Source: JBFLVN01 sp040758475 (GTDB lineage Bacteria > JAGRBM01). Taken from it: a stretch of DNA of 8,674 nucleotides. The DNA is taken from positions 1 to 8,674 of the forward strand of contig JBFLVN010000159.1 in NCBI GenBank assembly GCA_040758475.1, written 5' to 3'. The notes below the pieces were generated by a model. That model was given only the letters and a program-made list of their open reading frames with translations, was not told the DNA's origin and searched no databases. A program made the position numbers and the translations under genes. This document shows, piece by piece, positions 1 to 6,011 of this stretch (positions are counted from its first letter, which is position 1; each line of letters begins with the position of its first letter).

Positions 1-696
1 CGGGGTCAGGGCGTACACCGCCACCAGGAGAAAGCCCCATCGGTTTTCATGGCGGGGAAGTTCAAAGAGTAAAAGGGCGAGCACCGCGAAATAAAAAAGC
101 ACCGCCACCATCCGCATGGCCGGTTCGTAGAGTTCTCCCCGAATGGCCGCGACGAGGGCCATGGCAAGGGGAAAAAGTGGTGGATACTGGGGGTGGCCGA
201 TGACGAATCCCTCTCGCAGGAGTTCGGGAGCCGGATGGGTGCCGGATGCGTAAATCAGCTTGGCATGGAAAGCCCAGATCATCCGGGCGTCGTAGGATTT
301 GAGCGGGATGAGAACACAGGCGATAAGGATGCACAGGCATGCGGCTACTATTCCGGCGAGAGCGAATCTTTGGAGCGGAGTTCGTGATTTTAAGGAAAGA
401 GGCTCTGGCGAGCTCTCTCTTGGAAAGGACTTCCCACCCAGAATTCCAAACAAGACCGCCAGGCCGCATGCGATCCAGGCTGTCCCCTGTCCCAGGTAAA
501 TCCCGAGGCGAAAAGATAAGAAGACGAAATAGGAGAGGAAGAGAAGGCCCACGGCGGCCGACACCAGCATCCCGAAACAAAAACCACCCTTCCCCGTAGG
601 CAACCGGACACCGGCGGCGCGCAAAGAAAACACCCCAAGGCTCCATCCGGCCAGGAGTACCACCAAGAAAGCTCCCCAGGCGGCTACCGCGTTCAT
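1..696 (-). CDS. GT-C-type membrane glycosyltransferase-like protein, 3' end outside window
   Basis: The frame is open from an ATG at 696 to the left edge (232 codons, C-terminus missing). It encodes a polytopic membrane protein with hydrophobic segments at about residues 5-27, 38-61, 72-88, 110-131, 173-186 and 196-212. A loop after the fourth segment contains KSYDARMIWAFHAK (about 133-146), followed by HPQYPPLFPL (168-177). An aspartate in an early extracytoplasmic loop followed by a W..HAK and H..YP.L.P pattern is typical of GT-C/PMT-like (GT39/ArnT-type) transferases, which move sugars from polyprenyl-phosphate donors at the outer face of the inner membrane. Asp136 would be the candidate catalytic residue. 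The start has a good ribosome-binding site (GGGGAGG, 4-5 nt away). The ATG overlaps the stop of the upstream gene as ATGA, so the two are probably translationally coupled. Donor and acceptor cannot be read from the sequence, and it could be a non-catalytic GT-C relative. Confidence 0.75.
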   Translation of the reverse strand, partial: MNAVAAWGAFLVVLLAGWSLGVFSLRAAGVRLPTGKGGFCFGMLVSAAVGLLFLSYFVFLSFRLGIYLGQGTAWIACGLAVLFGILGGKSFPRESSPEPLSLKSRTPLQRFALAGIVAACLCILIACVLIPLKSYDARMIWAFHAKLIYASGTHPAPELLREGFVIGHPQYPPLFPLAMALVAAIRGELYEPAMRMVAVLFYFAVLALLLFELPRHENRWGFLLVAVYALTP

Positions 697-1418
697 TTCG
701 CCTCCCCTTTCAGGGCCTCAGAAAGGGGGATTGGCCGGAGGCGCTCGCCTTCCTTGCAATCCATGACAGCCCACTGAATGTCCCGTTCAGAGAGCCAGGA
801 TTCCGGCACATCCGCCAAGGAGCATTCGCTTCCTTGCTTGATATAAACCCGCCTGGGAAAAACGAGGTAAGCGAAGTGGAGATACCCGCCCCGGAGCGCG
901 GGGCCGGCGGTAGGGCGCTCCACGGATTGAGAAATAACCACATTGCCGGGAATGCTCGCGGCACGCTTCGTAAACTCGCGGGCCGGCAGGTACTCGGACT
1001 CCCGCGGATCGCGGAGATAGAGGACAGCGCGGCGGCCTTCGTAGGGGAGATTTCCGGTAACCTCCAGGGTGGCGGTGTCCCGCACAATCCGCACGGCGAG
1101 GAAAGCCGCCGAATTCAAAAGCGCCACCGCCAGAACAACTCCGCGCCAATCCCGCTCCCCCACGAGCCACGCCAGAACGCTTACTCCCCGGAACGAAGCC
1201 CAGAAGTAGACGAGAAGCGAGAGGACGCCACAGACAATTCCGAGGGTAAACAAAAGGCCGATCTGGCGATCGATCAGCGCGGTCGTCCGGACGAGGTGGG
1301 AATAGACGAGGTGATGAAGGGTCGAAGAGAAGCGATCGATCCCCAAGCTGGCTTGAAGGACGAGAACAAGGCCCCCTACCAGCAGGACCCAGATGTTCCG
1401 GAGCCAGGGGGACTTCAT
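693..1418 (-). CDS. Membrane protein with soluble C-terminal domain, partner of GT-C-like gene
   Basis: This is a 241-aa protein I do not recognise. Hydrophobic segments lie at about residues 9-26, 53-73, 79-86 (short) and 93-110, followed by a soluble region of about 130 residues. That region has alternating hydrophobic stretches (AVLYLRD about 131-137; NVVISQS about 159-165; WAVMDC about 216-221), which suggests an alpha/beta or beta-rich domain facing the periplasm. The first loop carries His35, His36 and His41. The gene begins 4 nt after the gshB stop and its own stop overlaps the ATG of the GT-C-like gene, so it is very likely co-transcribed and co-translated with it. Small membrane proteins with an extracytoplasmic domain are commonly paired with GT-C transferases, so a helper role in the same glycosylation step is plausible. 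That role is inferred from context, not from a motif. No clear Shine-Dalgarno precedes the start. Confidence 0.75.
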   Translation of the reverse strand: MKSPWLRNIWVLLVGGLVLVLQASLGIDRFSSTLHHLVYSHLVRTTALIDRQIGLLFTLGIVCGVLSLLVYFWASFRGVSVLAWLVGERDWRGVVLAVALLNSAAFLAVRIVRDTATLEVTGNLPYEGRRAVLYLRDPRESEYLPAREFTKRAASIPGNVVISQSVERPTAGPALRGGYLHFAYLVFPRRVYIKQGSECSLADVPESWLSERDIQWAVMDCKEGERLRPIPLSEALKGEAK

Positions 1419-1422
1419 TGAG

Positions 1423-2340
1423 CTAACGGCCGCCCAGCGTCTTTTCCCAAAGATCGACCACCCGCCCGGCCAGATTCACACCATCGTACTGAGCGATTTC
1501 AATGAGACCCGTCGGGCTCGTGACGTTGATCTCCGTAACGTAATTCCCGATCACATCGAGGCCCACGAAGTGGAGGCCCCATTCGAGAAGGGCCGGCTTG
1601 ATGGCGGCGATGAGCTTGCGGTCGGACGCACTTACTTCTCCCCGCTTCGTCTTCCCCCCAGCGGCCATGTTGGCGCGGAATTCCCCTTCGGCCGGGAGGC
1701 GCACGAGTACCCCCATCGGCTCTCCATCCAAAAGGATGATGCGCCGATCCCCCTCCTTCACTTCGGGAAGGAAGCGCTGGGCCATGACCGGGCGGCGCCA
1801 TTCGGAAGTGAGGGTTTCCAGGATGGCCGAGCGGTTGGCATCGTCGGCGCTCACGGCGAAAACGCCCTTCCCCGCGAAGCCGTCCACGGGCTTTACGACC
1901 ATCTTGCCGCCCATTTCCGAGAGGAAAGCCAGGAGTTCCTCTTTGTTCTGGCTCACGAGGGTTTCGGGGAAAATCCCTGGAAAACGTTGCGAGAACATTT
2001 TCTCCGAAGCTTCCCGAAGGCCCGAGGGAGAATTCCAGACCGGCACCTTGGAAAGATCCAGGAAATAGGTGGCGTCCAAGTACGCCCGGTCTACGGGCGG
2101 GTCCTTGCGCATCAAAATCAAGTTAAAATGGGAATCGGGCCGCCGTTCGGATTTCCCTTCCTTTCCATAAATCCGGGTATTGAGGAGGAGCTTCCCGTCG
2201 CGGGCCGAGAGATCGCCGATTTCGCAATAATGAATTTCGTGGCCGCGCTTTTGGGCCTCGTCCATGAAAGCAAGCGACGTGTCGTGCCCGCGCTTTAGCG
2301 AAGGGAGGGGGTCTATAATGAAGGCGAGGTGGAGCGACAT
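1423..2340 (-). CDS. gshB: Glutathione synthetase (ATP-grasp)
   Basis: It joins gamma-glutamylcysteine and glycine using ATP to make glutathione in the cytoplasm. The 305-aa product aligns end to end with E. coli GshB (316 aa). It shows the N-terminal FIIDPLPSLKRGHDTS (7-22), LILMRKDPP (74-82), the PETLVSQNK segment (125-133), the ATP-grasp lysine/glycine loop KPVDGFAGKGVF (150-161), the FRANMAAGGK loop (221-230) and GLDVIGNYVTEINVTSPTG (260-278). Asp262, Glu270 and Asn272 sit where Mg ligands lie in the family. I chose the ATG at 2340 because it matches the N-terminus of GshB. A TTG at 2403 in the same frame would add 21 unrelated residues and run into the DUF2442 gene. Neither start has a clear Shine-Dalgarno. 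It lies 22 nt after the DUF2442 stop and 4 nt before the next gene, suggesting an operon. No gshA is in the window. Confidence 0.95.
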   Translation of the reverse strand: MSLHLAFIIDPLPSLKRGHDTSLAFMDEAQKRGHEIHYCEIGDLSARDGKLLLNTRIYGKEGKSERRPDSHFNLILMRKDPPVDRAYLDATYFLDLSKVPVWNSPSGLREASEKMFSQRFPGIFPETLVSQNKEELLAFLSEMGGKMVVKPVDGFAGKGVFAVSADDANRSAILETLTSEWRRPVMAQRFLPEVKEGDRRIILLDGEPMGVLVRLPAEGEFRANMAAGGKTKRGEVSASDRKLIAAIKPALLEWGLHFVGLDVIGNYVTEINVTSPTGLIEIAQYDGVNLAGRVVDLWEKTLGGR

Positions 2341-2362
2341 AACTAAGGGATACTGTAGAGGA

Positions 2363-2665
2363 TCAGCGTCCGCGGGCAGCCCGAGCACGGGGGCGCTTGG
2401 CAATTCGTTTGAACTTCAATAGGAATTGTTCTGGGCTTTCAAGAGCAACGATTTCGATATCAATATCCAAATCAGGCCAATGGAATTGGCCGGGCCCGAT
2501 CTTCCGCATGATGTGAATTTGCCCGATGGTCGCTTTCCGGAACTCTGGGTATTCCTTGAACGGCACGAAGTACTCCCGGCCTTCATCCAGAAACCAAAAT
2601 CCGTGAATCCCGATATTCGTCACTTCACTTCGAGAAGTAGCGCCGCCAAGCCGCGATGAACTCAT
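2363..2665 (-). CDS. DUF2442 family protein
   Basis: This is a 100-aa soluble protein. The segment about residues 14-80 (EVTNIGIHGFWFLDEGREY, then PFKEYPEFRKATIG, then WPDLDIDIEI) has the pattern of DUF2442 proteins: a small beta-rich domain with a conserved W-P-D-L-D-I-D motif near the end. The last 18 residues are strongly basic (FKRIAKRPRARAARGR), which is unusual for the family and may be an added tail. I chose the ATG at 2665 because GGAGGAG lies 7 nt upstream; an in-frame ATG at 2671 lies too close to that site. The start is nested inside the 3' end of the DUF4160 gene in another frame (41-nt overlap), so translation probably depends on the upstream gene. DUF4160 and DUF2442 genes are often adjacent and have been suspected of being a toxin-antitoxin-like pair. 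The function is unproven. Confidence 0.8.
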   Translation of the reverse strand: MSSSRLGGATSRSEVTNIGIHGFWFLDEGREYFVPFKEYPEFRKATIGQIHIMRKIGPGQFHWPDLDIDIEIVALESPEQFLLKFKRIAKRPRARAARGR

Positions 2666-2861
2666 GGGCATGCTCCTCCACGATCTTTTGCGCCTTCCGG
2701 AGGTCTTTGGGACTTAGCCCGTGGGCACTCGCCAGAGCCACAACGGGTTACAGCCAGAATTTCGCCGTTCCATCGGGGCCTTCCACATGCACGTGCATCC
2801 GGAGTTCTTCTCGGCTGTTGAAGAAGAATCGGAAAGGCCCTTCGCGGTAGATCGTCGGCAT
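2625..2861 (-). pseudogene. DUF4160 gene interrupted by one in-frame stop codon
   Basis: The frame from the ATG at 2861 starts MPTIYREGPFRFFFNS, continues RMHVHVEGPDGTAKFWL (residues 21-37), meets TAA at 2750-2748 as codon 38, then continues in the same frame as PVVALASAHGLSPKDLRKAQ to a TGA at 2627-2625. Both halves match DUF4160, which has an MPTI start, an H-V-H motif, a KFWLEP segment and a C-terminal helix of the EEH...AW..YF type. Ignoring the stop gives a normal length of 78 residues. Codon 38 is usually Glu, so a single G-to-T change (GAA to TAA) explains it. The start has a good ribosome-binding site (GGAG, 5 nt spacing). The rest of the frame is intact, so the lesion is recent, a sequencing error, or a recoded stop. 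The downstream DUF2442 start lies in its last codons. Confidence 0.85.
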
Positions 2862-2879
2862 TCGATCTCCGAGATAAGT

Positions 2880-2906
2880 TTAAACGCATTAAACGGATTG
2901 AAACAA
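2880..2906. repeat. Three imperfect 9-bp tandem repeats before the DUF4160 gene
   Basis: On the plus strand the units read TTAAACGCA, TTAAACGGA, TTGAAACAA, with a period of exactly 9 bp. They lie between the oxidoreductase stop (2918) and the DUF4160 start (2861), ending 18 bp from that start. Local AT-richness contrasts with the GC-rich surroundings. They could be an operator or part of a promoter for the DUF4160/DUF2442 pair. No convincing -10/-35 pair can be assigned, and chance low-complexity sequence is possible. Confidence 0.4.
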
Positions 2907-2917
2907 CCCGGCGCGGC

Positions 2918-3520
2918 TTAGTATTCCCGATGGCGCTCTTCGGTCCAGGGATCACCGCGCATGTGGTAGCCATTCTGCTCCCAGAAGCCCGGGCGGTCTT
3001 TTTCCAGGAATTCGATCCCCCGAAGCCACTTGGCGCTCTTCCAGGCATAGAGGCGCGGCACCATGAGCCGGAGCGGATAGCCGTGTTCGGGGGTCAAGTC
3101 CTCGCCGTTGTGCTTCATGGCGAAGAGGACGTCTTCCTGGACGAAATCGGAAAGAGGGAGATTGGCCGTAAACCCGTGCTCGCAGTGGGCAAGCACGTAC
3201 TGGGCCTCCGGCTTCACCTTCACGCGCCTCAAAATTTCGTGGACCGAAACGCCTTCCCACAAATTATCGAGCTTGCTCCAGGTCGTCACGCAGTGGAAAT
3301 CCCCCTTCACCTGGACGCGGGGGAGAGAGAAAAATTCCGCGTGGTTCATCCGGAGCGGCTGCTCGACGAGGCCGAAAACGCGAAAATTCCAGGAAGCCTT
3401 GTCGAAACCCGGAACGCTTCCGTAATGGAGCACGGGCCATTTTTTCGTTTCGTACTGACCCGGCGGGATGCGCTCCTGGCGCTTCGTATCGGGGCTGACG
3501 ATGATTTTCTTTTCGCTCAT
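2918..3520 (-). CDS. Molybdopterin-dependent oxidoreductase, sulfite-oxidase fold, cytoplasmic type
   Basis: This 200-aa protein is of the SuoX/YedY-like family that binds molybdopterin through a conserved cysteine. Visible landmarks are the N-terminal IPPGQYETKKWPVLHYGSVP (18-37), SWNFRVFGLVEQP (43-55), the catalytic-cysteine segment FHCVTTWSKLDNLWEG (75-90, Cys77 as Mo ligand), HCEHGFTANLPL (112-123), HGYPLRLMVPRLYAWKSAKW (146-165), and a C-terminal GYHMRGDPW (184-192). The length equals the short single-domain bacterial/archaeal members. There is no Tat signal or lipobox, so it should be cytoplasmic, unlike MsrP/YedY. The physiological substrate of this subgroup is generally unknown; sulfite oxidation should not be assumed. 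No heme domain and no YedZ-like partner is adjacent: the neighbouring membrane protein (4051-3578) lacks histidines for heme. The start at 3520 has only a weak ribosome-binding site. The next gene downstream lies 56 bp beyond its stop. Confidence 0.9.
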   Translation of the reverse strand: MSEKKIIVSPDTKRQERIPPGQYETKKWPVLHYGSVPGFDKASWNFRVFGLVEQPLRMNHAEFFSLPRVQVKGDFHCVTTWSKLDNLWEGVSVHEILRRVKVKPEAQYVLAHCEHGFTANLPLSDFVQEDVLFAMKHNGEDLTPEHGYPLRLMVPRLYAWKSAKWLRGIEFLEKDRPGFWEQNGYHMRGDPWTEERHREY

Positions 3521-3577
3521 GGCAATTGGTCTTGGACGGCCGATGGTCGTTACAGATTTACCGCCGCGAACGCTTTC

Positions 3578-4051
3578 TTAACCCGAAGGAAGCCGCTTGC
3601 CAGCCAGCCATGTCCCCACGGCCGAGAGGGCCCCCACCAGGAAGGCCCCGCCGTAGAGCGTCGAAGGGGACCCCTTGAAGGAAAGATCCCAAAGGAGTTC
3701 GGAAATCCCCTGGGAAAACCCCATGGGCTGGTCCGTTTCGGGGTTGAGCATGTTGCTGTAGATGAAGAGTTGCCCGGCCGCCACGCAAAGGACTCCAAAA
3801 AGCCCCGCTAGGGACGCGGCAAGACCTTTCTTTCCCTGGCGGGAGAGGAAAACGGCCGGGGCCGCAACCAGGACGGCAGAGAGGAAAGCCTTCAGAAGGA
3901 ACTGAACGGGCTCGCTGGAGAGTTTCATCCCCGATTCGGAACGGATGCCGAAAAGGGGATCGGCCACCCGCCAAAAAACACAGGCCGCAAGAAATCCGGC
4001 GAGGATCAAAAAGAGCCCGAGAGAAACGGATTTCGGTGTCCCGGACTCCAT
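3578..4051 (-). CDS. Four-TM integral membrane protein, unknown function
   Basis: This 157-aa protein is not one I recognise. It has hydrophobic helices at about residues 9-28, 51-70, 77-98 and 131-150, with short polar loops. The stretch between helices 3 and 4 (about 99-130) is the longest loop (NPETDQP, FSQGISELLWDLS). There are no histidines and only two cysteines (24 and 89), which argues against heme b binding and so against a YedZ-like role for the adjacent Moco enzyme. I prefer the ATG at 4051, which has GGGGAGG 8 nt upstream; an in-frame TTG at 4072 would overlap the upstream cupin stop. The gene begins 14 nt after the cupin stop and ends 57 nt before the oxidoreductase start, consistent with one transcript. 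Confidence 0.75.
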   Translation of the reverse strand: MESGTPKSVSLGLFLILAGFLAACVFWRVADPLFGIRSESGMKLSSEPVQFLLKAFLSAVLVAAPAVFLSRQGKKGLAASLAGLFGVLCVAAGQLFIYSNMLNPETDQPMGFSQGISELLWDLSFKGSPSTLYGGAFLVGALSAVGTWLAGKRLPSG

Positions 4052-4065
4052 TACCCCATCCTCCC

Positions 4066-4425
4066 CTAGCAACCCTTCGCCCGGCCGTAACGGTCTTCGA
4101 GCCGCACCACGTCGTCGAGTTCGGCCGTGCTGGCTTCCAGGACGTCGGCGTCCTCGATGGCCGTGAGGCGGTGCTTCGTTCCCGGCACAAAATGGTATCC
4201 CTCGCCGGGCCCCAGTTCCCGGGGAGTGAGCTTCCCGTTTTCCTCGACTTCCAGCCGGATTCTACCGGAGAGGACGTACTGGGTCTCTTCTTTCTTTTGG
4301 TGATACTGAAGGGAAAGGCTTTCGCCCTTCTTGATGTGAAGGATTTTCCCGGCGTAGCAGTCGGTCTTCGCCCAAACGAGCTCGTAACCCCAGGGTTTTT
4401 CGATTTTCTGTGCTTGCCTCATCAT
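4066..4425 (-). CDS. Cupin protein, mannose-6-phosphate-isomerase type II-like
   Basis: This is a 119-aa single-domain cupin. KPWGYELVW (10-18) is the opening seen in stand-alone phosphomannose-isomerase-like cupins. The first cupin motif is GESLSLQYHQKKEETQYVLSG (34-54) and the second is GEGYHFVPGTKH (74-85), with the tail ELDDVVRLEDRYGR (102-115) characteristic of this subgroup. In the first motif the usual H-x-H is reduced to His42-Gln-Lys44, while Glu47 and the second-motif His85 remain, so the metal site may be altered. Members are annotated as possible sugar-phosphate isomerases or binding proteins, but activity is rarely shown. I chose the tandem ATG at 4425/4422 because family members begin just before the KPWGYE segment; an in-frame TTG at 4497 would add a poorly conserved extension. 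No Shine-Dalgarno precedes it. It is divergent from the gene at 4538 and heads the minus-strand run to its left. Confidence 0.85.
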   Translation of the reverse strand: MMRQAQKIEKPWGYELVWAKTDCYAGKILHIKKGESLSLQYHQKKEETQYVLSGRIRLEVEENGKLTPRELGPGEGYHFVPGTKHRLTAIEDADVLEASTAELDDVVRLEDRYGRAKGC

Positions 4426-4472
4426 AAGTAAGGAAGAGCCTAATCCCGCCCCTCCCCGCCCGGCAATGGCCT

Positions 4473-4492
4473 CCCTTTCCGAAAGCAAAGGG
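4473..4492. repeat. Short inverted repeat in divergent intergenic region
   Basis: CCCTTT (4473-4478) and AAAGGG (4487-4492) are perfect inverted arms with an 8-nt spacer. A second overlapping perfect inverted repeat, CTTTC-C-GAAAG (4475-4485), competes with it. They lie between the cupin start (4425) and the plus-strand gene start (4538). This could be a protein-binding site or a hairpin in the cupin leader. No T-run follows, so it is not an intrinsic terminator. Confidence 0.3.
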
Positions 4493-4498
4493 CTCAAC

Positions 4499-4519
4499 TA
4501 AACTAGGTAGTCCAGTTTA
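4499..4519. promoter_or_regulatory. 21-bp dyad in divergent intergenic region, operator candidate
   Basis: TAAACT (4499-4504) and AGTTTA (4514-4519) form perfect 6-bp arms around 9 bp; one more symmetric pair lies inside (G4506/C4512). The centre lies about 28 bp before the ATG of the lipocalin-like gene and about 84 bp from the cupin start, a typical place for a repressor or dimeric regulator site between divergent genes. TAAACT matches a sigma-70 -10 box at 4 of 6 positions but has only a weak -35 partner (TTTCCG at 4476-4481, 17-bp spacing). No regulator gene is nearby. Confidence 0.4.
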
Positions 4520-4537
4520 CGGGTACCGGGGGAGTAA

Positions 4538-5557
4538 ATGCTCACACAAAATGAGAGAGACAACTTGGTCCGGTGGAAGCCGGAGAGCGGCCTGGGGCAC
4601 GTCGAAAGCTATTTCCTCAAAGCCAACCACCCCACCGAACCCCGGGCCTTCTGGCTCAAATTCACGCTCCTCTGCCGCCCAAACGGCACCGCCCAGGCCG
4701 TGGGCGACGTCTGGGCCGTCATCTTCAACGCCAAGACGCACAAGCATTTCGCCTTCCGGAACCAGTTTCCGGCGAAAGATTGCACGCTCGGCCGGGAGAA
4801 AGTCGAAATCCGGATGGGGAAAAGCGAGTTTCACACGGGCCACTCGGTGGGTGAACTGGAAATGGGGGAGACCAAGGTTTCCTGGAACCTTCATTTCACG
4901 ACGGAGGGCGAACCTTTCCACCACTTCCCCCGGGAGGCCCTCTACGAAGCCAAATTTCCCAAATCCAAGGCCCTTTCCCCCTATCCCGACTGCCGTTACC
5001 AGGGGGAAATCAAGCTGAATGGGGAAGCGATCAAAATCGACAATTGGCCTGGCATGCAGGGGCACAACTGGGGGGAAAAGCACACGGACCGCTACGCCTG
5101 GGGGCATTGCAATCTGTTCGATGGAAACCCCAAGGATACTTTCTTTGAAGGCTTTTCGGGACGGATCAAAGTGGGGGGGATACTCATCCCTCCCGTCACA
5201 CGGGTGTTCCTCCGGCACCAGGGGAAAAATTACCCCCTCCTCTCCGCCAAGAGCATGGTCTGGCCGCCAGCCAAGATTCGCTACGATTTGTGGGAGTTTG
5301 AAGCCGAGGGGGGCGGTTACCGCCTCTCCGGCCGTCTCAAAGCCGACAAGCAGGACATGGTGGGGCTCTATTACAAGAACCCCGCGGGCCCCAACACGGA
5401 CTGCCTGAATTCCAAATTATCGAGTTGTGACCTTAAATTGACCAAGAAGAGCCTGGGCCGGGCCGAAACGGTCTGCGAGCTAACAAGCCCTCATGGCGCG
5501 GCCCTCGAAGTGGCCGTCCACGAAGGCGAGAATCACGGCGTCCGAATGACGGTCTAG
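4538..5557 (+). CDS. Lipocalin-like AttH/CrtC-type (tocopherol-cyclase-like) protein
   Basis: This 339-aa soluble protein has no signal peptide. It shows repeated beta-strand patterns in two halves. The central landmark is WPGMQGHNWGEKH (170-182) followed by YAWGHCNLFDG (186-196) and FFEGFSGRI (202-210). A G-x-x-x-HNWG followed by W/YxW is the hallmark of the AttH/CrtC (hydroxyneurosporene synthase-like) and tocopherol-cyclase-like lipocalin families, which bind or hydrate hydrophobic isoprenoid-like compounds. The match is to the fold and motif; the residues needed for CrtC hydratase activity cannot be verified here, and no carotenoid genes are adjacent. The ATG follows GGGGGAG at short spacing. 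It is the only plus-strand protein gene in the window and reads toward a shared terminator hairpin at 5581-5606. The substrate is unknown. Confidence is high that it is a gene and moderate for the family. Confidence 0.7.
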   Translation: MLTQNERDNLVRWKPESGLGHVESYFLKANHPTEPRAFWLKFTLLCRPNGTAQAVGDVWAVIFNAKTHKHFAFRNQFPAKDCTLGREKVEIRMGKSEFHTGHSVGELEMGETKVSWNLHFTTEGEPFHHFPREALYEAKFPKSKALSPYPDCRYQGEIKLNGEAIKIDNWPGMQGHNWGEKHTDRYAWGHCNLFDGNPKDTFFEGFSGRIKVGGILIPPVTRVFLRHQGKNYPLLSAKSMVWPPAKIRYDLWEFEAEGGGYRLSGRLKADKQDMVGLYYKNPAGPNTDCLNSKLSSCDLKLTKKSLGRAETVCELTSPHGAALEVAVHEGENHGVRMTV

Positions 5558-5571
5558 CGGAATCCTGGAGC

Positions 5572-5606
5572 GCAAAACAACAGGGGCGGCCTTGAGGCCG
5601 CCCCTG
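5572..5606 (-). terminator. Intrinsic terminator of the SCP2 gene, probably bidirectional
   Basis: CAGGGGCGGCC (5581-5591) and GGCCGCCCCTG (5596-5606) form a perfect 11-bp stem with a TTGA loop. Read on the minus strand the hairpin is followed by TTGTTTTG, a U-rich tail, about 20 nt after the SCP2 stop. Read on the plus strand it lies 23 nt after the 5557 stop but is followed only by CGCATTTG, a weaker tail. It therefore separates the two convergent genes. Confidence 0.85.
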
Positions 5607-5624
5607 CGCATTTGAAGCGAGAGA

Positions 5625-6011
5625 TTACTTCGTAAAGCCGAGCTTCTTCATCACCCGGCCCATGCTGATCATCGATCCCATCTGCATGAGGACGGACATG
5701 TCCCCTTCGATCTGGATCTGGCCGCTCATGAAGAGCATCTGGCCCTGCTGCGGGTCGGTGAACATGGTCTTGAGCTCGCCCGTGCCCATCTTGATCGTGG
5801 CGCTGGCGTTGTCGGCGTTGCCCTTGCCTGTCGTCACCTTGCCGTCGTCGATCTTGATCCAGTGATTGAGATCCGGCGCGTCGTTGATCGAGTACTGGAT
5901 CGTCAGTTTCTGGCCCTTGGCGCCTTCCTTGACGCACTCCGGGTCCTGCATGGCCTTGAAGAAATCCGGCAGAAAAACCTTGGGATCGTTGTATTTTTCA
6001 GGAAGACCCAT
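5625..6011 (-). CDS. SCP2 sterol-binding domain protein
   Basis: This is a 128-aa stand-alone SCP2 (sterol carrier protein 2) domain. Typical features are the beta-strand series QKLTIQYSIND (34-44), HWIKIDDGKVT (50-60), ASATIKMGTGELKTMFTD (69-86), and the LFMSGQIQIEGDM segment (93-105) that precedes the C-terminal helix. The C-terminal third is methionine-rich, which is common in the lipid-facing tunnel of the fold. SCP2 domains bind lipids or fatty-acyl chains; bacterial members are often in lipid or isoprenoid pathways, but the ligand is unknown. There is no signal peptide, so it is cytosolic. I chose the ATG at 6011 because AAGGAG lies 8 nt upstream; an in-frame TTG at 6032 lies ahead of that site and lacks support. 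It is monocistronic, with its own terminator downstream. Confidence 0.9.
   Translation of the reverse strand: MGLPEKYNDPKVFLPDFFKAMQDPECVKEGAKGQKLTIQYSINDAPDLNHWIKIDDGKVTTGKGNADNASATIKMGTGELKTMFTDPQQGQMLFMSGQIQIEGDMSVLMQMGSMISMGRVMKKLGFTK

Noticed and set aside
1393..2298. Long plus-strand frame of 301 codons opposite gshB
   Set aside because: It is a shadow of the gshB reading frame in GC-rich DNA; gshB is unmistakable by motifs on the minus strand.
2930..3811. Plus-strand frame of 293 codons opposite the Moco oxidoreductase
   Set aside because: It is an antisense shadow; the minus-strand protein has family motifs including the Mo-ligand cysteine.
4517..5218. Minus-strand frame of 233 codons opposite the lipocalin-like gene
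   Set aside because: It has no ribosome-binding site or motif, while the plus-strand frame has a ribosome-binding site, an ATG and HNWG-type motifs.
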